Shown in pieces: positions 7,567 through 15,635 of a DNA stretch of 24,646 nucleotides; within the stretch, counting starts at the first letter, position 1; every line of letters begins with the position of its first letter. A program made the translations under genes and the position numbers. Location of the stretch: NCBI GenBank assembly GCA_038226305.1, contig JBBRQN010000027.1:1-24646 (forward strand). Reading direction: 5' to 3'. The DNA is from JASLDZ01 sp038226305. GTDB taxonomy: Bacteria > Pseudomonadota > Alphaproteobacteria > Caulobacterales > Caulobacteraceae. The notes beneath the pieces were generated by a model. It was not told the origin of the DNA. It worked only from the letters and a program-made list of their open reading frames with translations, and did no database searches.

Positions 7567-8664
7567 CTAGACCGCGGCGACCTTGATCGGTGGGCGGCGT
7601 CTGCGGAGGCGGGCGAGTCTGCGCAGGCGGCGCCAGAAGCGGGCCTTCTCCGGCTCGGGGTAGGGTTCGAGGTTGCGGAAGAACTCTTCGGCCGAGGCGC
7701 GCCAGCTGAACCGCTCGGCATAGGCGCGGGCGGCGGCGGGTTCGATCTTGGCGGCTTCGATGCAGGCGGCCTTCAGGTCGTCGTCGCACACGCCCGCGCC
7801 GGAACCCGGAATGATGTCGATGGGGCCGGGGGCGTTGTAGGCGGCCACCGGCAAGCCTGCGGCCATGGCCTCCAGGATCACGAGGCCGAAGGTGTCGGTG
7901 AGGGAGGGGAACACGAACACGTCGGCGCAGGCGAAATGCGCCGCCAGCTCCTCGCCGAACTTGGCCCCGGTGAAGCGCACGTTCGGATATTTCGCGGTCA
8001 GCTCGTCCTTCTGCGGACCGTCGCCCACCACGACCTTGGAGCCCGGCAGGTCGAGCGCCAGGAAGGCCTCGATGTTCTTCTCCACCGCCACCCGGCCGAC
8101 GTTCAGGAAGATCGGGCGGGCGAGGCCTTCGTAGAGGTCGGGCTCGCCCGGCTGGCGGGGGCGGAACATCTTCGTGTCCACACCCCGTGTCCACGGGGAG
8201 AGGTTCTTGAAGCCCTTCTTCTCCAGCTCGTCGCGCATAGAGGGGGTGGCCACCATCACCCGGCCCGAGGGGTGGTGGAACCAGCGCATGTAGGCGTAGC
8301 CCGCCGCGTTGGGCACCGGCAGGCGGGCGGAGACATATTCGGGGAAGCGGGTGTGATAGCTCGTGGTGAAGGGCAGCTTCCATTCGAGGCACAGGCGCCG
8401 CGCGGCGAGGCCCACGGGGCCTTCGGTGGCGATGTGGATGGCTTCCGGCTCGAACGCCTTGAAGAACGCCTGCATGGGTTCGTAGGCGTTCAGCGCCAGC
8501 CGGATCTCCGGATAGGTCGGGAGCGGCATGGTCTTGAAGCGGTCGGGTGCGATGATCTGGACCTCGTGGCCCATCTCGCGCAGCTCGGCCGTGGTCAGCT
8601 TCAGCGTGCGCACCACGCCGTTGACCTGCGGCTCCCATGCGTCGGTCGCCAGAAGGATCCTCAA
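7567..8664 (-). CDS. GT4-family glycosyltransferase
   Basis: A retaining GT-B glycosyltransferase of family 4, of the group that includes lipid or glucuronate alpha-mannosyltransferases; the true sugar and acceptor cannot be read from sequence. The N-terminal motif RILLATDAWEPQVNGVVRTL, the FTTSYHTRFPEYV segment, GVDTKMFRP and the nucleotide-sugar site PSLTDTFGLVILEAMAAGLP (an EX7E-type motif) are clear. The C-terminus is strongly basic (RLRRLARLRRRRPP), which could bind acidic phospholipid at the membrane. I chose TTG 8664, giving the usual start (M)RILLATD with GAGGGAG about eleven bases upstream; an ATG at 8712 would add 16 residues but lacks a ribosome binding site. It diverges from the TetR gene and converges on prmC. 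Confidence 0.88.
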   Translation of the reverse strand: MRILLATDAWEPQVNGVVRTLKLTTAELREMGHEVQIIAPDRFKTMPLPTYPEIRLALNAYEPMQAFFKAFEPEAIHIATEGPVGLAARRLCLEWKLPFTTSYHTRFPEYVSARLPVPNAAGYAYMRWFHHPSGRVMVATPSMRDELEKKGFKNLSPWTRGVDTKMFRPRQPGEPDLYEGLARPIFLNVGRVAVEKNIEAFLALDLPGSKVVVGDGPQKDELTAKYPNVRFTGAKFGEELAAHFACADVFVFPSLTDTFGLVILEAMAAGLPVAAYNAPGPIDIIPGSGAGVCDDDLKAACIEAAKIEPAAARAYAERFSWRASAEEFFRNLEPYPEPEKARFWRRLRRLARLRRRRPPIKVAAV

Positions 8665-8741
8665 CCGACTCGACGCTCCCTCAAGGGCGCACACCGGCGC
8701 GCGACCCTCCATAGCCGCAAACGCAGCCAAGATGCACGGGG

Positions 8742-8755
8742 TCCGCTGTGGCGGA
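8742..8755. promoter_or_regulatory. Inverted repeat, candidate operator upstream of the TetR gene
   Basis: TCCGC (8742-8746) and GCGGA (8751-8755) form a perfect inverted repeat around TGTG. It lies in the divergent region between the glycosyltransferase and TetR genes, about 70 bp before the TetR start. TetR proteins commonly bind such repeats near their own gene. The arms are short for this GC content, so this is only a candidate. Confidence 0.25.
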
Positions 8756-8825
8756 TCGCTGTGTGCGTGCCTATGTCGGGGCGGTAACAAGAGGCCCCGC
8801 GACACCAAGCCAAGGGTGCCTCGTC

Positions 8826-9506
8826 ATGCCGGGATCGGGGGTTAAGGTGCGGCTTGAGCCCGAGGACGGCGCGATCGACGCGGAGCGCCGCGTGCCCGAC
8901 ACCCCGAAATCGCGCCGCACCCGGGCGCGCATCCTGGACTGCACCCTCGAGCTCTTCGCCAACGAGGGCTACGCCGCCGCCTCCAACGCGCGCATCGCCG
9001 AGGCTTCCGGCCTGACGCGCGGGGCCATGCTGTATCACTTCCCCGACCGCGAGAGCCTTCTGAACGCCGCGGTCAGCCACATCCAGTCCGTGCGTGCGCG
9101 CCTGTTCGAGGAGGCCGGCCGCGACGCCCCCCACGGGGACGCCCGCACCGATCACGCCATCGACGCCTACTGGCGCCTGCTGTCGCACCCCGCCTTCATG
9201 GCCTTCGCCGAGCTTGAGGCAGCCGCCCGCACCGATGCCCTCGTGGCGGCCAGGGTCGCCGCCGCGCAGGAAGATTTCGACCGGGCGCAGGTGGGGGAGG
9301 GCATGTTCGACCTCGTGCAGGGCGCACCCGGCCCCCGCTTCCAGGCCAGCCGAGACCTCGCCCGGTTCCTGCTGGAAGGCCTGCACCGCGCGCACCTGAC
9401 CTATGACGACGAGGCCCGCACCGAGCGCCTGCTGGCCGTGGTCAAGCGGGCCGCCCGCAGCCTGAATCGCCGCGGGTCGGCGGTGGAACTGTGGCCCGAG
9501 GGGTAG
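8826..9506 (+). CDS. TetR-family transcriptional regulator
   Basis: About 226 residues. The N-terminal TetR DNA-binding domain lies near 33-77, with the regular pattern RARILDCTLELFANEGYAAA, then ARIAEASGLTRGAMLYHFPD (recognition helix and the YHF signature) and RESLLNA. The C-terminal helical ligand domain does not identify an inducer. ATG 8826 has AAGGG about nine bases upstream; the frame continues to 8748 but that leader is poor. The next gene on the same strand is putA, 73 bp downstream across a palindromic repeat, so it may regulate putA, itself, or the divergent glycosyltransferase gene. This is inference from position only. Confidence 0.9.
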   Translation: MPGSGVKVRLEPEDGAIDAERRVPDTPKSRRTRARILDCTLELFANEGYAAASNARIAEASGLTRGAMLYHFPDRESLLNAAVSHIQSVRARLFEEAGRDAPHGDARTDHAIDAYWRLLSHPAFMAFAELEAAARTDALVAARVAAAQEDFDRAQVGEGMFDLVQGAPGPRFQASRDLARFLLEGLHRAHLTYDDEARTERLLAVVKRAARSLNRRGSAVELWPEG

Positions 9507-9509
9507 CTG

Positions 9510-9531
9510 CCTCTCCCGCAAGCCGGAGAGG
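9510..9531. repeat. Dispersed palindromic repeat, copy 1 (after the TetR gene)
   Basis: CCTCTCC (9510-9516) and GGAGAGG (9525-9531) form a perfect 7-bp stem around CGCAAGCC. It begins three bases after the TetR stop. Related elements lie at 12753-12775 and 24422-24443, all just after stop codons. There is no T-tract. Confidence 0.7.
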
Positions 9532-9579
9532 TGTGCGGCTGAGCTTGCGGCGCGTCGGACCTGCGAGCATATCCCGGCC

Positions 9580-12500
9580 ATGCACGACGGCACCCTCGAT
9601 CTGACGATTCCCGACACGCCCATGCCCGTGTTCGCCCGCGAATGGGATGAACTGGACGTGCTCAAGTTTCAGAACGAGCGCGAGGCCGTGGCCGCCCTCC
9701 TGGCCGCCCAGCCGCTTTCGACCTCCGACCGCGCGCAGGTGGTGGCCGATGCCGTCGAGCTCGTGCGCTCGGCCCGGGGTCAGGCGAAGCGGCAGGGCGT
9801 GGTGGAGAGCTTCCTGCAGCAGTTCGGCCTGGGCACCGCCGAGGGCCTGGCGCTCATGTGCCTGGCCGAGGCGCTCCTGCGCACGCCTGACGAGGCCACC
9901 CGTGACGCCCTGATCGCCGAGAAGATCGGATCGGCCGACTGGGGGGCGCACCTGGGCCAATCCTCCAGCATCTTCGTCAATGCCTCCACCTGGGGGCTGA
10001 TGCTGACCGGCAAGCTCGTGGACGTGGACGAGGACGCCAAGGCCGACCTCGGTGGTTTCCTCAAGCGTCTGGCCGGGCGGATGGGCGAGCCGGTGATCCG
10101 CGCGGCCGTGGCCCAGGCCATTCGCATCATGGGCGAGCAGTTCGTGCTGGGCCGCACCATCGACGAAGCCATCCGCCGCGCCCGCAAGGACGGCTGGCTG
10201 TGCAGCTTCGACATGCTGGGCGAAGGCGCCCGCACCGCCGCCGACGCCGTGCGCTACGAGAACGCCTACGCCGCCGCCATCGAGGAGGTGGGCAGGAGCC
10301 AGAACGGGGCGGGCCCGGAGGCGGGCCACGGCGTCTCCGTCAAGCTCTCCGCCCTCTCCCCCCGCTACGAAGCCCTGCAGGAGGCGCGGGTCTGGGCCGA
10401 GCTGTATCCCCGGGTGAAGCGGCTGGCGGTGATCGCCGCGAAGCACGACCTTAACCTGACCCTGGACGCGGAGGAGGCGGACCGGCTGGTGCTGTCCCTG
10501 AAGCTTCTCGACAAGCTGGCCCACGAGCCGGAGCTCGGCGCCTGGAAGGGCTTGGGCCTCGCCGTGCAGGCCTACCAGAAGCGCGCACCCGAGGTGATCC
10601 GCGCCGTGGCCGACCTCGCCCAAAGCTCCGGCCGTCGCCTGATGGTGCGGCTGGTGAAGGGCGCCTACTGGGACACCGAGATCAAGAAGGCGCAGGTCGC
10701 CGGCCGAGACGACTACCCCGTCTACACCACCAAGGCCGCGACCGACGTGAGCTACCTCGTGGCCGCCAAGGCGTTGATCGACGCAGCGCCGCACCTCTAC
10801 GCCCAGTTCGCCACTCACAACGCCCACACCCTGGCCGCCGTGCGCAAGATGGCGACCGACGCCGGCGTGAAGATCGAGTTCCAGCGGCTGCACGGCATGG
10901 GCGAGGCGCTCTACGCCGGCGCCGAGGCACAGACCCCGGGTGTGGTCCTGCGGGCCTACGCCCCTGTGGGCGGCCACGAAGACCTCCTGCCCTACCTCGT
11001 GCGGCGCCTCCTGGAGAACGGGGCCAACAGCTCCTTCGTCCACGCCCTCTTGGACGATCGCGTGCCGCCGGAAGACGTTGTGTCCGACCCCGTTTCAGCG
11101 GTGGAGGCGCGGCCCGACCGGCACAGCCGCATCCCGGCCCCGCTCAACCTCTACGGCCCCGGCCGTCTCAACTCGAAGGGCGCAGACCTGACCCGCATCC
11201 AGGACATGAGCCGTCTCCTCGCCGCCCTTAAGGCGCTGGACGCGGGCAGGCTCAGCGCCGGCCCCATCGTCGACGGCAAACTGGGCATGACGGGCGAATG
11301 CTCCCCCGTCGCCAGCCCGGCCGACCGGATGCGCACGCTGGGGGAGGCCTGCGAAGCCTCAAAGGGCGACATCGACCGCGCGTTCACCCTGGCCCGCAAG
11401 GCGCAACCGGCGTGGGACTCGCAGGGTGGCGAGGGCCGCGCCAAGGTGCTCCGCGCCATGGCCGACGCGCTCGAGGCCGACGTAGACCGCTTCTGCGCCA
11501 TCGCCGTGCGCGAGGCCGGCAAGAGCTGGGCCGACGCGATCGGCGAGGTGCGCGAGGCCGCGGACTTCCTGCGCTACTACGCGATGCAGGCGCAGCGGCT
11601 GTTCGGCGCGCCCGAAGTGCTCACCGGCCCGGTAGGCGAGGTGAACACTCTAGAGCTGCACGGGCGGGGCGTGTTCGTCTGCATCAGCCCGTGGAACTTC
11701 CCCCTGGCCATCTTCACCGGCCAGATCGCAGCGGCGCTGGCCGCCGGCAACGCCGTCCTCGCCAAGCCCGCCGAGCAGACGCCGCTGATCGCGGCCGAGG
11801 CGGTGAAGCTGTTCCACAAAGCGGGTCTGGACGCGAAGCTCCTCGCCCTCCTGCCCGGTCGCGGCGAGACGGTGGGCGCAGCGCTCGTGGGTCACCTGCA
11901 TCTGGACGGGGTGGCGTTCACCGGCGGAACCGACACCGCGCGCATCATCAACAAAACCCTGGCCGACCGCACCGGCCCCATCGTGCCCTTTATCGCCGAG
12001 ACAGGCGGGCTGAACGGCATGTTCGTGGACACGACGGCCCTGCGCGAACAGGTGATCGACGACGTGGTGATCTCAGCGTTCGGCTCGGCTGGCCAGCGCT
12101 GCTCGGCGCTGCGCCTCCTCTACCTGCCCAAGGACACGGCCGACTCGATCATCGAGGGCATCGCCGGCGCCATGGACGCCCTGAACGTGGGCGACCCCGC
12201 CGACCCCTCCACCGACATCGGCCCGGTGATCGACGAAGACGCCCGGGAGGCGCTGGAAGCCCACCTGAAGCGGCTGGACGCCGAAGCCAAGGTGATCCGC
12301 CGCGCCCACACCAAGGACGGCGCCCACGAGCGCGGCGTGTTCTTCGTTCCCACCCTCGCCGAGATTCCGTCGGCTGGATGGCTGGAGAAGGAGGTCTTCG
12401 GGCCGATCCTGCACGTGTGCCGCTACGACCCGGCCGAGATCGAACAGGTGTGCGAGGCTCTGGCCTCCAAGGGCTATGGGCTGACGCTGGGGGTTCACAG

Positions 12501-12750
12501 CCGCATCGACGGCTTCGCGGAGCAGGTCCGTCGCCTGGTGCCGGTGGGCAACGCCTATGTGAACCGCACCGTGGTGGGCGCCGTGGTGGGCGTGCAGCCC
12601 TTCGGCGGCGAGGGCCTCTCGGGCACCGGCCCCAAGGCGGGCGGGCCGTATGCGCTTCTGCGATACGCCGTTGAGCGTGCCGTCAGCGTCAACATCGCCG
12701 CGCAGGGGGGCGACCCGGCGCTCCTGAATTTGGGGACGAGCGGAACGTAG
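9580..12750 (+). CDS. putA: Bifunctional proline dehydrogenase / L-glutamate-gamma-semialdehyde dehydrogenase
   Basis: PutA oxidises proline to P5C with an FAD-dependent domain and then glutamate semialdehyde to glutamate with an NAD-dependent domain, joined by a substrate tunnel. The 1056-residue length fits the short (type A) class. The proline dehydrogenase barrel holds VSVKLSALSPRYE from about residue 252 and RLMVRLVKGAYWDTEIKKAQ. The aldehyde dehydrogenase half has ISPWNFPLAIFTGQIAAALA from residue 702, the general base in AETGG (Glu807) and the catalytic Cys841 in AGQRCSALRLLYLP; the 34-residue spacing is typical. There is no N-terminal ribbon-helix-helix DNA-binding domain, so it is unlikely to repress its own operon. 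ATG 9580 has only a weak ribosome binding site. The adjacent TetR gene is a candidate regulator. Confidence 0.96.
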   Translation: MHDGTLDLTIPDTPMPVFAREWDELDVLKFQNEREAVAALLAAQPLSTSDRAQVVADAVELVRSARGQAKRQGVVESFLQQFGLGTAEGLALMCLAEALLRTPDEATRDALIAEKIGSADWGAHLGQSSSIFVNASTWGLMLTGKLVDVDEDAKADLGGFLKRLAGRMGEPVIRAAVAQAIRIMGEQFVLGRTIDEAIRRARKDGWLCSFDMLGEGARTAADAVRYENAYAAAIEEVGRSQNGAGPEAGHGVSVKLSALSPRYEALQEARVWAELYPRVKRLAVIAAKHDLNLTLDAEEADRLVLSLKLLDKLAHEPELGAWKGLGLAVQAYQKRAPEVIRAVADLAQSSGRRLMVRLVKGAYWDTEIKKAQVAGRDDYPVYTTKAATDVSYLVAAKALIDAAPHLYAQFATHNAHTLAAVRKMATDAGVKIEFQRLHGMGEALYAGAEAQTPGVVLRAYAPVGGHEDLLPYLVRRLLENGANSSFVHALLDDRVPPEDVVSDPVSAVEARPDRHSRIPAPLNLYGPGRLNSKGADLTRIQDMSRLLAALKALDAGRLSAGPIVDGKLGMTGECSPVASPADRMRTLGEACEASKGDIDRAFTLARKAQPAWDSQGGEGRAKVLRAMADALEADVDRFCAIAVREAGKSWADAIGEVREAADFLRYYAMQAQRLFGAPEVLTGPVGEVNTLELHGRGVFVCISPWNFPLAIFTGQIAAALAAGNAVLAKPAEQTPLIAAEAVKLFHKAGLDAKLLALLPGRGETVGAALVGHLHLDGVAFTGGTDTARIINKTLADRTGPIVPFIAETGGLNGMFVDTTALREQVIDDVVISAFGSAGQRCSALRLLYLPKDTADSIIEGIAGAMDALNVGDPADPSTDIGPVIDEDAREALEAHLKRLDAEAKVIRRAHTKDGAHERGVFFVPTLAEIPSAGWLEKEVFGPILHVCRYDPAEIEQVCEALASKGYGLTLGVHSRIDGFAEQVRRLVPVGNAYVNRTVVGAVVGVQPFGGEGLSGTGPKAGGPYALLRYAVERAVSVNIAAQGGDPALLNLGTSGT

Positions 12751-12752
12751 AA

Positions 12753-12775
12753 CCTCGCTCCCGCAAGGGGAGAGG
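12753..12775. repeat. Dispersed palindromic repeat, copy 2 (between putA and kup)
   Basis: A degenerate copy of the CCTCTCCCGCAAG-type palindrome. CTCCC (12758-12762) pairs with GGGAG (12768-12772) around GCAAG, with a flanking GAGG. It lies two bases after the putA stop, between converging genes. It could aid termination in either direction, although no T-tract follows. Confidence 0.55.
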
Positions 12776-12786
12776 TGGCTTGAGGC

Positions 12787-14859
12787 CTAGACCGTAACCT
12801 GAGCACCCAGCTCCACCACCCGGCCGGGGGGGATGTGGAAGAACTCCGTCGGGTTCACGGCATTCTTGAGCATGAAGATGTAGATCTTGTCCTGCCAGAG
12901 CGGCATGCCGCTCTGCGCGCTGGGCACCACCGAGCGGCGGCCGAGGAAGAAGCTCGTGGCCATGATGTCGAACTTCAGGCCTTGCTTGCGGCACAGGCCC
13001 AGGGCCTTGGGCACGTTCGGCGTCTCCATGAAGCCGTAGTTGATGGTGATCTTGCGGAAGTCCTCGTTGATGGGCTCCATCACCACGCGATTGGCTTCGG
13101 AGACGCGGGGGGTCTCGGCGGTGCGCACCGTCAGCACCACGTTCTTCTCGTGCAGAACCTTGTTGTGCTTGAGGTTGTGCATCAGGGCGACGGGGGCGAC
13201 CTCGGGGTCGCTGGTCAGAAACACGGCGGTGCCGGGCACCCGGTGGGGGGCTCTGGCGCGCAGGATGTCGATCAGGTCGGCCATGGGAACGGAGTCGCGC
13301 CGGGTCTTGTCGGTGAGGATGCCGGAGCCCCGCACCCAGGTGGCCATGAGCAGGAACAGCGTCCCGCCGATGAGCAGGGGCAGCCAGCCGCCCGAGGCGA
13401 TCTTCAGCCCGTTGGCGACCAGGAACGTGAGGTCGAGCACGATCAGCGGGATCACCAGCGCCAGCGTGGCATAGCGGTTCCAGCCCCACATGCGGCGCGA
13501 CACGATGTAGGCCAGCACCGTGGTCACCACCATCGTGCCGGTCACTGCAAGCCCATAGGCGTTGGTGAGGTTGTCGGCGGTCTGGAACACGGCGACCAGC
13601 ACCAGCACTCCCACCATCAGCATGGTGTTGACCTGCGGCAGGTAGATCTGACCGCTCTGGGTCTCGGAGGTCCGCTTCACCTGCATCCGCGGCAACAGGC
13701 CAAGGAGAATGCCCTGCTGGCTGAGGGAGTAGGCGCCCGTGATCACCGCCTGGCTGGCGATGACGGAGGCGAACACGGCCAGCAACACCACCGGCAGGCG
13801 CAGGTCCGGCGGGATCATCAGGAAGAACCAGTCCACGTTCTTGAACTCGATTCCGTGGGCGTGGGCGTAGGCCAGGCTGCGCATGACGAACGCCCCTTGC
13901 CCCAGATAGCTCAGCGCCAGGCACGGCAGCACGAAGAACAGCCACGCCGCCTGGATGGGCCAGCGGCCGAAGTGGCCCATGTCGGCGTACAGCGCCTCGG
14001 CCCCCGTCACCGTCAGGAACACCGAGCCCAGCACGAGGAAGCCCACCAGCCCGTGGCGCACCATGAACATCACCGCGTAGTGCGGCGAGATGGCGAGGAA
14101 CACGCCGGGATCGTCCTTGATGTGCCAAGCGCCGAGGCCTGCGATCACGAAGAACCAGATCACCATCACAGGCCCGAACAGCTTGGCCACCTTCTCGGTG
14201 CCCCGCGCCTGCACCAGGAACAGGATGATGAGGAGCACGAACGCCGCGGCGGTGATCTCCTTCTCGGTGATCCGCCCCTCGAACATGGGGATGTCCTTCA
14301 TCCCCTGGAACGCGCCCAGGACCGAGATGGCGGGGGTGATGATGGCGTCGCCATAGAACAGCGCCGCGCCGATCACGCCGAGCAGGAATACGAACCGGGT
14401 GCGCTTGCCGATCGCCCGTTGCGCCAGCGCCATGAGCGACAGCACGCCGCCCTCGCCCTTGTTGTCGGCGCGCATGACGAAGAGCACGTATTTGATCGTC
14501 ACCACGATGATCAGGGCCCACAGGGCCAGCGACACGACGCCCAGGATCGAGTCCCGGCCGAGGTGGTCCTTCGAGGCCTGGCCGATGGCTGCGTTGAACG
14601 CGTAGAGCGGGCTCGTGCCGATGTCGCCGAAGACGACGCCTACCGAGCCGATGCCCAGCGTCCAGAAGCCCGCGTGGCCGCTGCGGCGCTTGCGCTTGCT
14701 CTTGGGTTCCGCGTCGTCGGCATTTACGTCAGTGGGTGAGGGGGACATCGCCACCTCGACTCGAGATTTCGCTGGCTCGTCGCCGTCGTGGGCGTTCGCC
14801 TGCGACGCGGAGTCGGAGCGGTCTCCGCGGGGCGATGAGCCCTGGCCGTGCGAAGCCAT
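12787..14859 (-). CDS. kup: Kup-family potassium uptake protein
   Basis: A low-affinity K+/H+ symporter of the KUP/HAK/KT family in the inner membrane. The conserved first helix region reads LGIGSVGVVFGDIGTSPLYA, followed by NKGEGGVLSLMALAQ, ALFYGDAIITPAISVLGA and about twelve hydrophobic segments, then a C-terminal cytoplasmic domain ending ... IPPGRVVELGAQVTV. The 690-residue form starts at ATG 14859 with GGAG seven bases upstream. A second in-frame ATG at 14748 also has GAGG close by and gives 653 residues, nearer the usual family length. The extra 37 residues are hydrophilic and Ser/Asp-rich. It diverges from the Rrf2 gene across 231 bp and converges on putA. Identification is firm; the start is ambiguous. 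Confidence 0.94.
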   Translation of the reverse strand: MASHGQGSSPRGDRSDSASQANAHDGDEPAKSRVEVAMSPSPTDVNADDAEPKSKRKRRSGHAGFWTLGIGSVGVVFGDIGTSPLYAFNAAIGQASKDHLGRDSILGVVSLALWALIIVVTIKYVLFVMRADNKGEGGVLSLMALAQRAIGKRTRFVFLLGVIGAALFYGDAIITPAISVLGAFQGMKDIPMFEGRITEKEITAAAFVLLIILFLVQARGTEKVAKLFGPVMVIWFFVIAGLGAWHIKDDPGVFLAISPHYAVMFMVRHGLVGFLVLGSVFLTVTGAEALYADMGHFGRWPIQAAWLFFVLPCLALSYLGQGAFVMRSLAYAHAHGIEFKNVDWFFLMIPPDLRLPVVLLAVFASVIASQAVITGAYSLSQQGILLGLLPRMQVKRTSETQSGQIYLPQVNTMLMVGVLVLVAVFQTADNLTNAYGLAVTGTMVVTTVLAYIVSRRMWGWNRYATLALVIPLIVLDLTFLVANGLKIASGGWLPLLIGGTLFLLMATWVRGSGILTDKTRRDSVPMADLIDILRARAPHRVPGTAVFLTSDPEVAPVALMHNLKHNKVLHEKNVVLTVRTAETPRVSEANRVVMEPINEDFRKITINYGFMETPNVPKALGLCRKQGLKFDIMATSFFLGRRSVVPSAQSGMPLWQDKIYIFMLKNAVNPTEFFHIPPGRVVELGAQVTV

Positions 14860-14945
14860 TCACTGTCTCCGGGAGGCGACCGCCCAACGCGGACCGCGCT
14901 CCCACGATCTTGACGCGGCCGCAATGGCCCAACCGATGGCGCGCG

Positions 14946-14974
14946 GCGATAGCCTTATTCCGAGCGCTATTCAA
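14946..14974 (-). promoter_or_regulatory. Candidate promoter for kup
   Basis: On the minus strand TTGAATA is followed after 14 bases by GCTATCGC. This resembles the Caulobacter housekeeping pattern (TTGACNS, 10-14 bases, GCTANAWC) with a few mismatches. It lies about 90 bp upstream of the kup start in the kup/Rrf2 divergent region. Predicted from sequence only. Confidence 0.35.
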
Positions 14975-15030
14975 TCGCTGTGACGCGGCGGGGTTCCCGG
15001 GGGCGCGTCGCGTGGCGTGGGGCTGGCGGT

Positions 15031-15059
15031 TTGGCTGCAGGGCGCATCGTGCTTAGATA
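15031..15059 (+). promoter_or_regulatory. Candidate promoter for the Rrf2-family gene
   Basis: TTGGCT (15031-15036) and TAGATA (15054-15059) are separated by 17 bases, a sigma-70-like arrangement, with the GTG start 31 bases beyond the -10-like box. Matches to consensus are partial. The rest of the 231-bp kup/Rrf2 region shows nothing else I can support. Confidence 0.35.
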
Positions 15060-15090
15060 ACCGGCTCCCAGAGAAACGGCCCCCGCTCCA

Positions 15091-15528
15091 GTGTCCGAGA
15101 GTCAACGCTTCCCCGTCGCCGCGCACGCCCTGGCCTATCTGGCCCACAAGGGCGCGTTCGGCCCTGAGCACGCGGTGCCGAGCGCGGTGCTCGCAGCCTC
15201 CATGCCGACCAACCCCGTGGTCGTGCGCCGCATCACCGCCATGCTCGGCCGGGCCGGGCTGGTAGGGGCTCGTGCCGGGGCGGCCGGCGGTGCCTGGCTC
15301 CTGCACCGGCCGGAGAACATCACGCTGGATCAGGTGCTGCGGGCGGTGGACGGCTGCGCGCAGCTCGGCTGCCCGCCCCCCGGTGCCCGGGGCTGCCCCG
15401 TGGGCGAGCGCATCCCCCGCGCCGTGATGAAGGCCATCAAGGCCGCCGACGATGCCGTGGTCGAGCGCCTGCGCACGATCACCGTGGCCGACCTCCTGAT
15501 CGATCCCGAGGCGCTGAAGGCGGCCTGA
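15091..15528 (+). CDS. Rrf2-family transcriptional regulator
   Basis: A 145-residue winged-helix regulator of the Rrf2 family (relatives: IscR, NsrR, BadM/YwnA types). The DNA-binding part shows RFPVAAHALAYLAHKG and NPVVVRRITAMLGRAGLVGA, then the wing and ENITLDQVLRAVDG. Three cysteines lie at 89, 94 and 102 (GCAQLGCPPPGARGCPVG); the spacing (4 and 7 between) differs from the 5/5 type of IscR, so whether it carries an iron-sulfur cluster or acts as a thiol switch is open. The start is GTG 15091 with only weak upstream purines. The following flavodoxin-like gene on the same strand is probably its target, as such pairs are common. Confidence 0.88.
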   Translation: MSESQRFPVAAHALAYLAHKGAFGPEHAVPSAVLAASMPTNPVVVRRITAMLGRAGLVGARAGAAGGAWLLHRPENITLDQVLRAVDGCAQLGCPPPGARGCPVGERIPRAVMKAIKAADDAVVERLRTITVADLLIDPEALKAA

Positions 15529-15529
15529 A

Positions 15530-15561
15530 GCGAACGCACTGCCGTTCGCGCGATTTCTTTT
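15530..15561 (+). terminator. Hairpin with T-tract after the Rrf2 gene
   Basis: GCGAACG (15530-15536) and CGTTCGC (15543-15549) form a perfect 7-bp stem with a 6-base loop, followed by ATTTCTTTT (15553-15561). This is the best intrinsic-terminator shape in the window and starts two bases after the Rrf2 stop. The inverted repeat might instead serve as an operator for the Rrf2 protein upstream of the flavodoxin-like gene. Confidence 0.6.
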
Positions 15562-15635
15562 GCGCACCCCCCTTTTCGAGTTGCCCGTCAGGCCCCAGCT
15601 AACCGCCACACACACAGTTGCGGAAAAACAGCCCC

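Noticed and set aside
9442..11043. 533-codon open frame antisense to putA and the end of the TetR gene
   Set aside because: The plus strand encodes an intact PutA with catalytic motifs; the antisense product is repetitive and unrecognisable.
12835..14739. 634-codon open frame antisense to kup
   Set aside because: His/Gln/Asp-rich mirror of hydrophobic kup codons; no domain, no ribosome binding site.
14860..15090. Possible small RNA or tRNA in the kup/Rrf2 gap
   Set aside because: No cloverleaf or conserved RNA pattern; the region is adequately explained by two promoters.
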